Part shown: in pieces, positions 9,177-17,963 of the stretch
Numbering within the stretch: the first letter of the stretch is position 1
Layout: each line of letters opens with the position of its first letter
Source of the DNA: CAITNM01 sp021298215
Lineage (GTDB): Bacteria > Pseudomonadota > Alphaproteobacteria > Paracaedibacterales > CAITNM01
DNA: 64,000 bases
Assembly (NCBI GenBank): GCA_046309815.1
Contig: JBKCOJ010000005.1
Location: 283,872-347,871 of the forward strand
Direction of reading: 5' to 3'
Translations under genes and position numbers: made by a program
Notes under the pieces: model-generated
The model's database searches: none
The model's input: the letters and a program-made list of their open reading frames with translations, nothing else
Told to the model about the DNA's origin: nothing

Positions 9177-9647
9177 ATGGATTTCTTTCAAGATGTTAGC
9201 AACGATACACCTATTTTAGTGTATGCAGATGGTGCATGCAGTGGAAATCCAGGCCCAGGCGGATGGGGAGTTGTTGTTTATGCTAACGAAAAAACGCTTG
9301 AAAAAAATGGCGGAGAGCTTGAAACGACTAATAATCGCATGGAGTTAAATTCCTGTATTGAAGCGTTAAAATTAATACCTAAAAACTTTTCCATTACATT
9401 GCGCACTGATAGTCGATACGTGAAAGATGGCATCATGCTGTGGGTGGCATCTTGGAAGAAAAATGGATGGAAGGCAGCGGCGAAAGCACCCGTCAAAAAT
9501 CAGGATTTGTGGGAAATCTTAGATCATTTATCTCAAGACCGTTTAATTAATTGGGAATGGGTTGCTGCTCATAATGGAGAGCATGGCAACGAACGTGCTG
9601 ATATGCTCGCGAAACAAGGAATTGTAATGGCAAAAATGAATAGTTAG
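9177..9647 (+). CDS. rnhA: Ribonuclease HI
   Basis: This enzyme degrades the RNA strand of RNA-DNA hybrids, for example R-loops and primer remnants. The four acidic active-site positions are visible: Asp in YADGACSGNPG, Glu in ETTNNRMEL, Asp in LRTDSRYV and Asp in NERADMLA. I chose the ATG at 9177 (156 residues); an in-frame TTG lies six bases upstream and overlaps the preceding stop. Close spacing suggests co-transcription with the flavoprotein gene. It converges with fliW one base after its stop codon. Confidence 0.93.
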   Translation: MDFFQDVSNDTPILVYADGACSGNPGPGGWGVVVYANEKTLEKNGGELETTNNRMELNSCIEALKLIPKNFSITLRTDSRYVKDGIMLWVASWKKNGWKAAAKAPVKNQDLWEILDHLSQDRLINWEWVAAHNGEHGNERADMLAKQGIVMAKMNS

Positions 9648-9648
9648 C

Positions 9649-10116
9649 TTATGCTAAATAATGTATGATTTCATACCTATCATTGTCTAAAACAACTTGC
9701 CAGCCTTCTTTATGATCTGGTGCTAATATAATAGGCGCTTTTGTGTTCACACAAATTCTTTCTTTACCATTTTCTTGATAAACGGTCGTTACTAAAAATA
9801 CAGCAACATCTTCAAAGCCAAGTCCTCTGGCTTGAAGGTGGATTTTTAAGTCATTGGAATCAATAATACGTTTCCCTCCAGGTCCTGCAGCCGCATCAGC
9901 AATTATTAATGTTATGTCTTCTTGTTCCATGGATTGTAAACACATATAGCTATCTGGAGTATTACCAGGAAGTTTCGCAACGATAAAATTTCGTAAATTA
10001 TTAAATCCAAAAATTCCATTTTTAAAATAAAAAATATCGTCAAGAGAGTATTCAAGTTCTCCTATTTTTGTTGAGAGGGATCGTTTTAGTAAATTTGATG
10101 TGATGGGCCTGGTCAT
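9649..10116 (-). CDS. fliW: Flagellar assembly factor FliW
   Basis: The 155-residue protein matches FliW: a TKIGELEYS beta-strand near the N-terminus, FxxGIxGFxxLxxFxV core pattern and PDSYMCLQS-type stretch. In characterised systems FliW binds flagellin and releases or sequesters the translational repressor CsrA, coupling filament secretion to flagellin synthesis. No csrA gene or flagellin gene is present in this window. It is the last gene of the block running from flgI to fliW, nine bases downstream of flgL, with an AAGGA ribosome site before the ATG. Confidence 0.88.
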   Translation of the reverse strand: MTRPITSNLLKRSLSTKIGELEYSLDDIFYFKNGIFGFNNLRNFIVAKLPGNTPDSYMCLQSMEQEDITLIIADAAAGPGGKRIIDSNDLKIHLQARGLGFEDVAVFLVTTVYQENGKERICVNTKAPIILAPDHKEGWQVVLDNDRYEIIHYLA

Positions 10117-10125
10117 GGTATATCC

Positions 10126-11031
10126 TTATTTCTCTAACATTCTTACTGCGTTCTGGGATTTCTGTATTAAACTTGTGAATATATGTTGGGCAATTTGCTC
10201 CATTACGCCTGATGCCATAAGTTCAGCCAATAACCCTTCAATATTGTCTTCGGTGTATTTTGCTTTTATTTCCATTGCTTCTTGGATATTCGTTAGGAGT
10301 TCATCATCTTGGTCTTCAACACGCTGTATGTCTGCCAATTTATCGTGATATTTTGTTAAAAGTGCTTTTTGAGCGGCTGTTGCTAAGGCACTTGCTTGCT
10401 CAGAAGCTTCATCTGCTCCTGTAGCTGAGCTGTCTAGTTTCATAATGGCTTCGAATAAAGCCTGAACTTCTGCATCAAAATCGTTGCCTGACAGACTAAC
10501 GGTATCACCTTCATCATTAATATAAACAGTGATTGATCCAGAGACTGGCGCACTATAATCTACTGGTGATCCGCTATATGCAGCAAATGTTGTTGCATTT
10601 TTCATAGGGGGGTTCTGTGTTGCAACCCCACCCATGGCATATTCGCCAGATATTGCATTGGAAATGATGCCAATGTCATGGAAAGAACTTTTTATGCTTT
10701 CTTTTATTGCGTCCAGTCCAGGACGTGTTCCTCCCATTGTGTAGCTTCCAGGCGCAAACTCACTCCGAATTTTTTCAGCTAGCCCAAGGTATTTATCAAT
10801 TGCAAAAAGTTGGGATTTTAGACGATCTCCCACAAGAGCATTTCCTTGTTGAAATCCTTCAAGGCGCTTGATTCTATTTGTTTCGGTAATGCTAACATCA
10901 ATCTGAGAGGTAGTTTTCCCGGAATAAAAAATCTTTGTTCCTCCAGCCGCAAGCCTTTCGCTAATGTCATGACTTTTTTGACGAGCGCCTCGCATTTGAT
11001 CGACTATAGAGCCTAAATTACTAATACTCAT
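10126..11031 (-). CDS. flgL: Flagellar hook-filament junction protein FlgL (HAP3)
   Basis: The 301-residue protein has the flagellin-like alternating alpha-helical N- and C-terminal regions expected of HAP3, with a variable middle. The N-terminal pattern ISERLAAGGTKIF and the C-terminal SLIQKSQNAVRML helix match the family, which caps the hook with FlgK before filament growth. It follows flgK by 19 bases and precedes fliW, in the same transcription unit. It lies one gene from fliW, the usual neighbour in FliW-bearing bacteria. Confidence 0.82.
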   Translation of the reverse strand: MSISNLGSIVDQMRGARQKSHDISERLAAGGTKIFYSGKTTSQIDVSITETNRIKRLEGFQQGNALVGDRLKSQLFAIDKYLGLAEKIRSEFAPGSYTMGGTRPGLDAIKESIKSSFHDIGIISNAISGEYAMGGVATQNPPMKNATTFAAYSGSPVDYSAPVSGSITVYINDEGDTVSLSGNDFDAEVQALFEAIMKLDSSATGADEASEQASALATAAQKALLTKYHDKLADIQRVEDQDDELLTNIQEAMEIKAKYTEDNIEGLLAELMASGVMEQIAQHIFTSLIQKSQNAVRMLEK

Positions 11032-11050
11032 ATGTTATTTCCTTTATGCC

Positions 11051-13000
11051 TTATTGCCTTCCCATGCGCGCAACGTTATCCATCAGTCGCCAGTAATGAT
11101 TTAAAAAGGCAAAATACAAGTCCTGACTTTTTGAAATTTGCATTGATCGAATTGCTATTTCTTGCTCATCCATGCCGTAGTTTTCTTGAAATAAGGTTTG
11201 TTGTTGCTTGTACGCTTCTTCTTGTGCTTCAATTTCGTCATTTAAATTGTTGCTTGATGCTTCAACGTCTTCGACTAACCCTTTCGCAAACTCTTCAAGC
11301 GTTTGTTGAATCGTGCCGCCTGATGCTGTTTGAAATTGAATTTTTGTGCGAGTAAAAAGATCACTCATTTTGCGGCCAATATTCATATCACCCGATACCG
11401 CTTGAGCTTCTGTTCCAAGTGCGCTGTCGCGTAATTGATTCATGGAAAAGAATTGAGGATTCGCCAGCATCTTGCTATCCACGCTGATACTAGACGCAAT
11501 GCCTGTTATTGATCCTCCTCGCCAAAAATTAGAGGAAGATGTTAACACATCATTCAAATGAAAGAATTCACTGAACCCATATGCGGTTGATCTCGGAGCA
11601 GCAATAGTTGGAGCATCTGAACCATTTGCGTTACCGAGACTGATACCACAATTGGTATCTAAGGTGGTTATTTGTAGAGCTCCATCTACAATGCTGGCCG
11701 TTGCATGTCCCCTTAGAGTTGCGTTATTACTAATGAGATCACATAAACTATCAACGTCTGTTACACTGCTTAAATCAATATCTACGTTTAAAGTAGCTAA
11801 GTTTGTAGCAGTATTAACAATGGCTATTCTTAAAGTTCCTGCTCCTTCTATGGCTGTAGTACCTGTTAGGGGTGATCCGCCTATATACCCGGGATTGCTT
11901 CCTTGTAGTGTTGTTCTTGGCTGGATGGCTGAACTCAAATTATGCAAAGCGTTAAAAGAATCACGTAATCCTGCGGCATATGCATCAAGTGCTTGAGCAA
12001 ATTTCATAGAATCTGATTGTAAAAATGACATTAAACCAGACATTGCTCCGCCTTGTGTATTTGCAAAATCGCTGGTGACATCAAAGATAAAAGCTTCGGT
12101 GCGTCTGTCGTAATAATTTGTGTCGCTTGGGTTTCCTGGAAGAGCATCTGTTCCTGTCGATGGTGATTCTAAAGCAGTTGAATCAATATCTAGTGATTGC
12201 AGGGTAATGACACCCTTAGCAAATGTTTGAGATGCATCAACAGCAGCAGGAGGATTGTAAATGAATTCTGCTGCCAACGATCCTTGTACTAAAACACGAC
12301 CACTCGGAGTATAAACAAGAAAATCACTGTCTCCTCCTTCAGTAACGCTAATTTGTATGTGCTCAGCGAGTTGATCTAGTAAAACTCTGCGTTGTCTAGA
12401 ATAAGAAATGTTTGCGTCTTGGTTTGAGCTTAGAGGGTCAATGTTTGCATTAATGGCAGCTATTTCTTTTAATAGCCCATTAATGGTAGAGATTTCACCA
12501 GTCATTTCGCTAGACGCAGAGTTTCGTAAACCCTGTAGTTTGTCGGCAAGAATATTAAGTTGCCGAGTGTGCTCAGCCATCGCATTAAGTATGGCTTTTT
12601 TATTTGCAAGTATATCGCCACCTTGGCTGCATGCAGTATTTATAGCGACCGCAACCTTATTGCCGCTATTCAAGAAAGCACAATTTTCTACTGAGTCCCC
12701 AAAAGCTTTTTGATAGTTTCCTAAATACTTTGCTAGTTCTTCGTTTTGCTTTAATTGAGCTGCCAAAGAATGTAAGTCATTTTCCGCTCCAGAATCTGTA
12801 ACTTCTCGAATAACGCCTTCGTCAATACCTATAGCTTTGCCGTTTGAATAGTGAATAGAAGACTCTTGAATTGTTTTTGTGAATCCTGGTTTATCCATAG
12901 CAACCATATCAAGCTCAAGGCGTTTCATTGCCCTTTGTTGATCTCTTAATGCTGCAAGCGCTAGCCCAACTTCTGATCCACCCCAAATTGTTCCGCCCAT
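11051..13000 (-). CDS. flgK: Flagellar hook-associated protein FlgK (HAP1)
   Basis: The 649-residue protein is longer than E. coli FlgK (547) but has the family signatures: an N-terminal rod-type helix with ALAALRDQQRAMKRLELDM, the long helical pair, a beta-rich variable middle, and a C-terminal AxxMQxxQxLYxAFL helix. It forms the first zone of the hook-filament junction and is exported by the flagellar type III apparatus. The start at 13000 is preceded by a GGGGGA ribosome site. It sits between the FlgN-like chaperone gene and flgL. Confidence 0.88.
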   Translation of the reverse strand: MGGTIWGGSEVGLALAALRDQQRAMKRLELDMVAMDKPGFTKTIQESSIHYSNGKAIGIDEGVIREVTDSGAENDLHSLAAQLKQNEELAKYLGNYQKAFGDSVENCAFLNSGNKVAVAINTACSQGGDILANKKAILNAMAEHTRQLNILADKLQGLRNSASSEMTGEISTINGLLKEIAAINANIDPLSSNQDANISYSRQRRVLLDQLAEHIQISVTEGGDSDFLVYTPSGRVLVQGSLAAEFIYNPPAAVDASQTFAKGVITLQSLDIDSTALESPSTGTDALPGNPSDTNYYDRRTEAFIFDVTSDFANTQGGAMSGLMSFLQSDSMKFAQALDAYAAGLRDSFNALHNLSSAIQPRTTLQGSNPGYIGGSPLTGTTAIEGAGTLRIAIVNTATNLATLNVDIDLSSVTDVDSLCDLISNNATLRGHATASIVDGALQITTLDTNCGISLGNANGSDAPTIAAPRSTAYGFSEFFHLNDVLTSSSNFWRGGSITGIASSISVDSKMLANPQFFSMNQLRDSALGTEAQAVSGDMNIGRKMSDLFTRTKIQFQTASGGTIQQTLEEFAKGLVEDVEASSNNLNDEIEAQEEAYKQQQTLFQENYGMDEQEIAIRSMQISKSQDLYFAFLNHYWRLMDNVARMGRQ

Positions 13001-13009
13001 TGTGTCCCC

Positions 13010-13426
13010 CTATACCATATGCTGTACACCAAGACTTGGTGCATAGGAGGTTTTAAAGAATTTTCCGAATGAGTTATAAAATGTCGGCTTAATTCGTACT
13101 TTTTCAAAATACATATCCATCAGTTTTTTGTTGCCTCTGCCGGAAAGATCCAACAGGTCAAGATTCTTTTGCATGGCCTTAGTGATGATTTTGAGTAATT
13201 CATCTACCTTTTGTTTTTGCGATTTTTCTAATTGTTGCCAGCATGTCGGATCAAGTATTTGATTAGCAAAAAGCTGATTGCTTTTAAAAAGTTCTGCCTT
13301 TTTTTGCAATAAGGAATCTAATTGTGTAAGCCTTGTATCATTTAAATATTGCTCTTCCATTTGCATTACTTGCAAAAGGCTTTCAGCAGTAGCACAAAAA
13401 TTTTGATATATTTCAGAGTAAGACAT
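13010..13426 (-). CDS. FlgN-like flagellar export chaperone
   Basis: This 138-residue, mostly helical, charged protein lies just upstream of flgK and overlaps flgJ by 14 bases. FlgN chaperones of this size bind the C-termini of FlgK and FlgL and deliver them to the export gate. The sequence has the LLQKKAELF-type helix and Leu-rich coiled-coil spacing expected, but FlgN sequences are poorly conserved, so the call leans on gene position. I chose the ATG at 13426, which has a GGGAGG site eight bases upstream, over an in-frame TTG at 13429. Confidence 0.6.
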   Translation of the reverse strand: MSYSEIYQNFCATAESLLQVMQMEEQYLNDTRLTQLDSLLQKKAELFKSNQLFANQILDPTCWQQLEKSQKQKVDELLKIITKAMQKNLDLLDLSGRGNKKLMDMYFEKVRIKPTFYNSFGKFFKTSYAPSLGVQHMV

Positions 13427-13778
13427 CAACAGCCTCCCTCTTTTCTTCGGTTGAATGAGATTCGAAAGCTGGGTTAGTAAAACGGTTTTCTTCAGTGTTA
13501 TATAAGCTTTTAGCTACGGCTTTTTTAATGTTAAGAGAGCTGGATCCTCCGGCATTAGCCATAACCTCGATGAACATGGAACGTAAAATTCCAGACGCAT
13601 GGCTTTCTCCCCAGATAGCGCTATCTTCCGTTGTTTTAAACATTTCTTTTACCATGCTCGCATAACACATAGCCTCAAAATCGCTAGCAACTTTTTCAAC
13701 GTCGTCAGGAGCATGAACAAGACCATTCATCCTGTGGATGGATGCTTGAGAATTTATAACAGAAACATCAACGGACAT
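13413..13778 (-). CDS. flgJ: FlgJ-type rod-binding protein (N-terminal domain only)
   Basis: At 121 residues this matches the rod-capping N-terminal domain of FlgJ, with the ASDFEAMCYASMVKEMF motif close to the family pattern A-x2-FE-x-MF-x3-ML-K-x-MR. The C-terminal muramidase domain of gamma-proteobacterial FlgJ is absent, as is common in alphaproteobacteria, so another enzyme must open peptidoglycan for the rod. It starts four bases after the flgI stop and overlaps the FlgN-like gene. Confidence 0.75.
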   Translation of the reverse strand: MSVDVSVINSQASIHRMNGLVHAPDDVEKVASDFEAMCYASMVKEMFKTTEDSAIWGESHASGILRSMFIEVMANAGGSSSLNIKKAVAKSLYNTEENRFTNPAFESHSTEEKREAVDVLL

Positions 13779-13781
13779 AAT

Positions 13782-15392
13782 CTAACTCACTCTAATGTCG
13801 GCATGTAATGCACCGGCTGCTTTGACACCTTGCAAAATCTGTGCCGTCTCTCGTGGGGTCGTTCCAAGAAGACTTAATGCTTTTACTAGCTCTTCGAGAT
13901 CTACACCAGTATCTAAAACCACAAACTTATTTTTTTGCTCATCAAGCTTAACTTGCGTCTCTGGAATAATTGCTGTTTGAGGCGATGAATTGAGCACTGC
14001 AGTTGTTAAAGGTGATGGCGCAGTCTGCTGCGATGGCTGTGTAGATGGAGCCGTTGTGGTTTGAGCAGCAGGGGAAGGAATAGCATTTATTGCTAGCGCC
14101 ATTTGTTGAGGTGTTGCCGTTGCAGGAAAAGCCACTAAGGCTGCGGCAATTTGGGTAGGGGGAACGCCAGTAGGTATAACGCTCACGGCAGCAGGTCCTC
14201 CTGGTACTCCATTTCCTGCAATGCTACTTATTGTCGCAGCGATGGTTGCTGTGGTTGCATTTGCTGGCAATGAATATAAAGCATCTCGTAATTGAGTAGG
14301 AGTTGTATTCTGCGGAATAGTCGCTGTGATAGGAACACCGTTATTTGCTACCGGTTGTGTAGGTGCTTGGGCAACCGTTGGTACCAATGTGGGGGCTCCA
14401 GGTTGTTGAGTATTAGCCGTTGGTGTAAGAGCTGGCATACTGGGATTCACTACCTGAGTAAATGGATTGGGCTGCGAAACAGCCGCTGACTCAGTAATGC
14501 GCACCGATATGGAGCCATGCGTTAAAGCAACAGGGCTTATACGAACTTTGCTACCTAGAACAATAACCCCTGCTGGATCAATAATAACCCTAGCTACTTG
14601 ATCAGGTTCAATTTCAAGTTGCTCTATTTGTGTCATTGCTTCGATAATTTTTTCTGAAGATCCTTTAGGTAGTTCAACATGAATACCGGCCGAATCCTTT
14701 GCGGAAGCGACGGGGCGCTCAAAGTGTGTATTTATTGCCTCTGCAACACGTTTTGCAGTTGTAAGATCTGGACTTCTTAAGTTTAATGTTTGAGATTTTA
14801 AATCAGTAAGCTGGAATACAATTTCTTTTTCTACGATTGCGCCATTAGGAATTTTCGCCGTAGTTGGTAGTCCTGTTATTTGAGAAGCCGCTGTGCCAAT
14901 AACAGATACTCCAGAAGGTAACACTTCTCCCTGCGCAACAGCGTAGACTTCACCATCAGCCGCAATTAATGGAGTTACAAGCAGCGTACCTCCGTTTAAA
15001 TCTTTTGCATCGCCTAGCGCCGAGACAACCACATCAATTGTCGTTCCAGTGTGGGCAAATGGAGGTAGATTAGACGTTACCATTACTGCAGCAACATTTT
15101 TTCCAGAGGGCAGGCTGTTGTCGCGAATATTAACGCCCAAGCGTTCAAGCATGGAGGTTAGGCTTTCTTTGGTATAAGGTGAGTTTGAAAGCGTATCGCC
15201 GGTGCCGTTGAGGCCTACTACTAAACCATAACCAACCAATTGGTTATTACGAATGCCTGAGAAATTAGCAATATCTTTAATGCGAACCTTTAAATTAGAT
15301 TTAGATATAGCTTTTTCTGCCTTAATTTTTAAGTTTTCGGCATTGAGGCTTAAGTTGCAGAGCAAAAATAATATGAGACCAAAAAAACGCAT
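13782..15392 (-). CDS. flgI: Flagellar P-ring protein FlgI with a large low-complexity insertion
   Basis: FlgI is exported to the periplasm by Sec and forms the P-ring around the rod. Residues 1-18 are a signal peptide. Family motifs follow: RIKDIANFSGIRNNQLVGYGLVVGLNGTGD near residues 37-66, a GGTLLVTPL strand near 134, and a C-terminal LVKALSLLGTTPRE near 502-515. At 536 residues it is about 165 longer than E. coli FlgI (365). The extra length lies at residues about 312-478, a Pro/Thr/Ala/Gln-rich stretch with two related 47-residue units. The flanking family sequence is in one frame, so this is an insertion in a complete gene. It starts 71 bases after the tolC stop. Confidence 0.9.
   Translation of the reverse strand: MRFFGLILFLLCNLSLNAENLKIKAEKAISKSNLKVRIKDIANFSGIRNNQLVGYGLVVGLNGTGDTLSNSPYTKESLTSMLERLGVNIRDNSLPSGKNVAAVMVTSNLPPFAHTGTTIDVVVSALGDAKDLNGGTLLVTPLIAADGEVYAVAQGEVLPSGVSVIGTAASQITGLPTTAKIPNGAIVEKEIVFQLTDLKSQTLNLRSPDLTTAKRVAEAINTHFERPVASAKDSAGIHVELPKGSSEKIIEAMTQIEQLEIEPDQVARVIIDPAGVIVLGSKVRISPVALTHGSISVRITESAAVSQPNPFTQVVNPSMPALTPTANTQQPGAPTLVPTVAQAPTQPVANNGVPITATIPQNTTPTQLRDALYSLPANATTATIAATISSIAGNGVPGGPAAVSVIPTGVPPTQIAAALVAFPATATPQQMALAINAIPSPAAQTTTAPSTQPSQQTAPSPLTTAVLNSSPQTAIIPETQVKLDEQKNKFVVLDTGVDLEELVKALSLLGTTPRETAQILQGVKAAGALHADIRVS
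13960..14459 (-). repeat. Internal low-complexity insertion with two related 47-residue units inside flgI
   Basis: Within the insertion, residues about 353-395 and 400-442 align at an offset of 47: IP (359/406), PTQ (365/412), AL (371/418), PA, AT and AI positions agree. Before and after these are Pro/Thr/Gln-rich linkers. The repeat is recognisable at protein level and degenerate at DNA level, which suggests an old duplication followed by drift. Confidence 0.7.
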
Positions 15393-15463
15393 GATAACCC
15401 TTTCCTTAATTGCGGGTTATGCAATTGTCGTGCCAAGCGTATAAATGAAATGGTACGTTTTAC

Positions 15464-16828
15464 TTAAATGCTATTTTTAATGTCTGTATAGTTTTCTTCA
15501 GGGCGGAAAACCTCAACGGGCAATCCTAATCCTTCAGCAGTGAGCTTTCCTTGTAAAGAAAGAATCTGATACAGATAAAAATAATACTGTTGAATAGTAT
15601 TAATTTGGTCGAGCTTTGCTTGCAAAAGTTGAGCTTGAGCGTTTAACACATCCACTAAGATTTTTGTGCCTACCTGCATTTCTTGGGTGACACCATCTAC
15701 AGCTATTTCTTGGGCTTTCACTTGCTTGGAGGAATTTTGCATGTTGCTTTTTATTGCAACAAAAGCCATATACATTTGTTTGCAGCTTTGAATAATTTCT
15801 TGTCGCACTTTTTCAAAGGCAATGCGTTTTGCAACGATAGTTTTTTTTGTTTCTCTGTACTGAGAACGAGTTACTCCAGCATCGTATAGAGGGACGGTCA
15901 GATTAAGGCTAACTTCATCGCTTCGTTGATTTCTAGTAGGATTTGTAATGGAGTCAACGTTGTTTGTCCCCGCACTATTTTTATTAAAGCTTTGAGAACT
16001 TGCAGCTTGAAAATCAAGAGAAGGTAATAATTTTCCAGTAACAACTTTCTTATTTTGTTTCGCAGAAGAAATATCTTCTTGAGCTTGCTTTATTTTTGGA
16101 TTTTCTCTGAGGGCTACTTCTTGCAGTAAATCCATTGATTGCGGTGCTTCCAATAGTTCCTTTGGTTGCTCAACGCGTTCAGGAGCTGCAAGACCTGTTA
16201 GTTGCTCAAAAGAAGCCTTAGCACCTTCTAAATCAGCAAGTCCAAGCTGTAATTTTGATTGAGCTTCCACATATTTTGCTTCAGCTAGCGATTCTTGGGT
16301 AATTGTTTCTTCCCCTATTTCACGTTTTGCTTTTGCTGCTTCATAATTTTTCTGCATAAACGCAAAATTTGCTTTATATACTTCAACGCTTGCATATTTT
16401 GCATACAAGTCTAAATAAGCCTTGATAACCTTTAGAAAAATCTCTTGCTCTGTGCTTTTTAATTGGGCCCATTGTCCCATGATATCGTGTTCAGTTTTAG
16501 AAACAGAGGCAGCATCGGCGAAACCTCTAAAAATATTTTGCGTAAGGACTATATTACCTTTTCGATTTTTGTCCTTACTGCTCACAGTAGGTGAGCTAGC
16601 GCCTCTGCTTGTTTTGCTATTAGCAACCGATGCCGTTGCTCCTGCCTTAATTTCAGGCCGAAATCCGCCTTTTGCCTGCACGATTTTCTCGTGTGCAGCA
16701 AGCATTGATTCACGAGTCGCCAGCAATTCTTGGTTGTTTTTATAAGCCGAAGCGAGGGCATCCCTTATATTTACGGCGTGCCCGGATGTGCTAATTAATG
16801 TAATTAAAAGAAGATTATAAAATTTCAT
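15464..16828 (-). CDS. tolC: TolC family outer membrane efflux/secretion channel
   Basis: The 454-residue protein has a signal peptide and the two-repeat TolC fold: long amphipathic helical segments (around residues 150-240 and 330-420) interleaved with beta strands. It would form the outer membrane tunnel for type I secretion or RND efflux. The ISRDALASAYxNN-like N-terminus and the SLNLTVPLYDAG stretch are typical. It is the last gene of the pcm-rhodanese-tolC set, an arrangement common in alphaproteobacteria. No matching inner membrane pump is in the window. Confidence 0.9.
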   Translation of the reverse strand: MKFYNLLLITLISTSGHAVNIRDALASAYKNNQELLATRESMLAAHEKIVQAKGGFRPEIKAGATASVANSKTSRGASSPTVSSKDKNRKGNIVLTQNIFRGFADAASVSKTEHDIMGQWAQLKSTEQEIFLKVIKAYLDLYAKYASVEVYKANFAFMQKNYEAAKAKREIGEETITQESLAEAKYVEAQSKLQLGLADLEGAKASFEQLTGLAAPERVEQPKELLEAPQSMDLLQEVALRENPKIKQAQEDISSAKQNKKVVTGKLLPSLDFQAASSQSFNKNSAGTNNVDSITNPTRNQRSDEVSLNLTVPLYDAGVTRSQYRETKKTIVAKRIAFEKVRQEIIQSCKQMYMAFVAIKSNMQNSSKQVKAQEIAVDGVTQEMQVGTKILVDVLNAQAQLLQAKLDQINTIQQYYFYLYQILSLQGKLTAEGLGLPVEVFRPEENYTDIKNSI

Positions 16829-16838
16829 GCTTTTTTAA

Positions 16839-17147
16839 CTAATATAGAGGCACTGAAGGATCAATTTCCTTACTCCATGCATCTATTCCCCCTGTCACAT
16901 TGTAAACCGTAGCCAATCCATGTTGCAAGAGTAGCTCTGAGGCTTTGGCACTCCTAAATCCATGATGGCATAGTACCGCAATAGATCGATCGCAATCAAG
17001 TTGGCTTATATTGGTTGATAAATCCCTTAATGGAATATGCACCGCCCCATTAATGTTGGCGATCTCCCATTCCCAGGATTCTCTAACGTCAATCAGCAGG
17101 TAGTGATCAAACTGCTGGTGTAATTCATGAACAGAAATAGATTGCAT
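16839..17147 (-). CDS. Single-domain rhodanese-like protein
   Basis: This 102-residue protein is one rhodanese domain. The active loop reads CHHGFRS, giving the catalytic Cys in a C-x3-x-R loop, with the usual LIDVRESWEWE strand near the N-terminus. Such proteins carry persulfide sulfur; the acceptor is not known. It is two bases from the pcm stop and 10 bases before tolC, so the three genes are probably co-transcribed. Confidence 0.88.
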   Translation of the reverse strand: MQSISVHELHQQFDHYLLIDVRESWEWEIANINGAVHIPLRDLSTNISQLDCDRSIAVLCHHGFRSAKASELLLQHGLATVYNVTGGIDAWSKEIDPSVPLY

Positions 17148-17149
17148 AA

Positions 17150-17818
17150 CTAAAAAATAAAAGCTTGGGTTTCACTAAATTCTGGGCACATTGGCATATT
17201 TGTTTCTATTGAAAAAATTTTATGTAGCATACCGCCAGTTTTTTCAAAAACACAAGCTTTTGTCGACCCTTGGTCATTATCTACGATACATGTGGCTATT
17301 TTCCCGCCTTCTTCTAATTGCTTTACAACACTGTCTGGGACCGAAATTAATCCTAATTCAATAATGATGGCTTTGTATGGACTGTTTTCTTTCATTCCCG
17401 CCATTAAAGGGCCACTTTCAATAGCGATATTTTGCTTTTTTAGCTTTTCTCTGCACTTTGCAATTAAAATAGGATGTGGCTCAACAATGTAAGCGATGCA
17501 ACCTATTTCGAATAATATGGTGGCAGTGTAGCCATAATTTCCTCCCACAACTAAAACCTTATCATTCCTTTTTAAAGAAAGATGCTGCAGAAAAATACCA
17601 AGAATGTGAGGAGGAAATAGGTAGCGTCCGGTTATGTCACAGTAAATGGGGCTATCGCTGTACGCTAAGGATAAAGAGGTTATAGGGATAAAATATTCTC
17701 TAGGAGTTTTTTCAAAAGCATTTAATAGCATTTTATCCGTAACGCCATTTGCTTTTAATTGGGTGAAAACCATTTTCTGTCGCGCATTTTTAATCGGGTC
17801 GGTACGATGAACTCGCAT
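17150..17818 (-). CDS. pcm: Protein-L-isoaspartate O-methyltransferase family protein
   Basis: The 222-residue protein has the N-terminal layout of PCMT enzymes (a helix followed by VTDKMLLNAFEKTPREYFIP) and a class I SAM-binding strand. PCMT repairs isoaspartyl residues by methylation. Motif I is changed: VLVVGGNYGYTA replaces the usual VLEVGTGSGYxA, so catalytic competence is not assured. Alphaproteobacteria carry such divergent PCMT copies upstream of tolC, and this fits that set. Confidence 0.72.
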   Translation of the reverse strand: MRVHRTDPIKNARQKMVFTQLKANGVTDKMLLNAFEKTPREYFIPITSLSLAYSDSPIYCDITGRYLFPPHILGIFLQHLSLKRNDKVLVVGGNYGYTATILFEIGCIAYIVEPHPILIAKCREKLKKQNIAIESGPLMAGMKENSPYKAIIIELGLISVPDSVVKQLEEGGKIATCIVDNDQGSTKACVFEKTGGMLHKIFSIETNMPMCPEFSETQAFIF

Positions 17819-17888
17819 CCCTTGACCTATAACTGTGATTTCGTGTACTCATTATAAGCGTGTAGGCAGTGCTTTTATAGAGGCAATT

Positions 17889-17962
17889 GGCCGGGTGGCA
17901 GAATGGTTATGCAGAGGATTGCAAATCCTTGAATGTCGGTTCGATTCCGGTCCCGGCCTCCA
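17889..17962 (+). tRNA. tRNA-Cys (GCA)
   Basis: A complete cloverleaf: acceptor stem GGCCGGG/CCCGGCC, a five-pair anticodon stem (GAGGA/TCCTT, one G-T) around loop TTGCAAA with anticodon GCA at 17921-17923, and a T-arm with GGTTCGATTCC. The CCA end is encoded at 17960-17962. The gene ends two bases before the rpoH stop codon on the other strand. Confidence 0.97.
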
Positions 17963-17963
17963 A

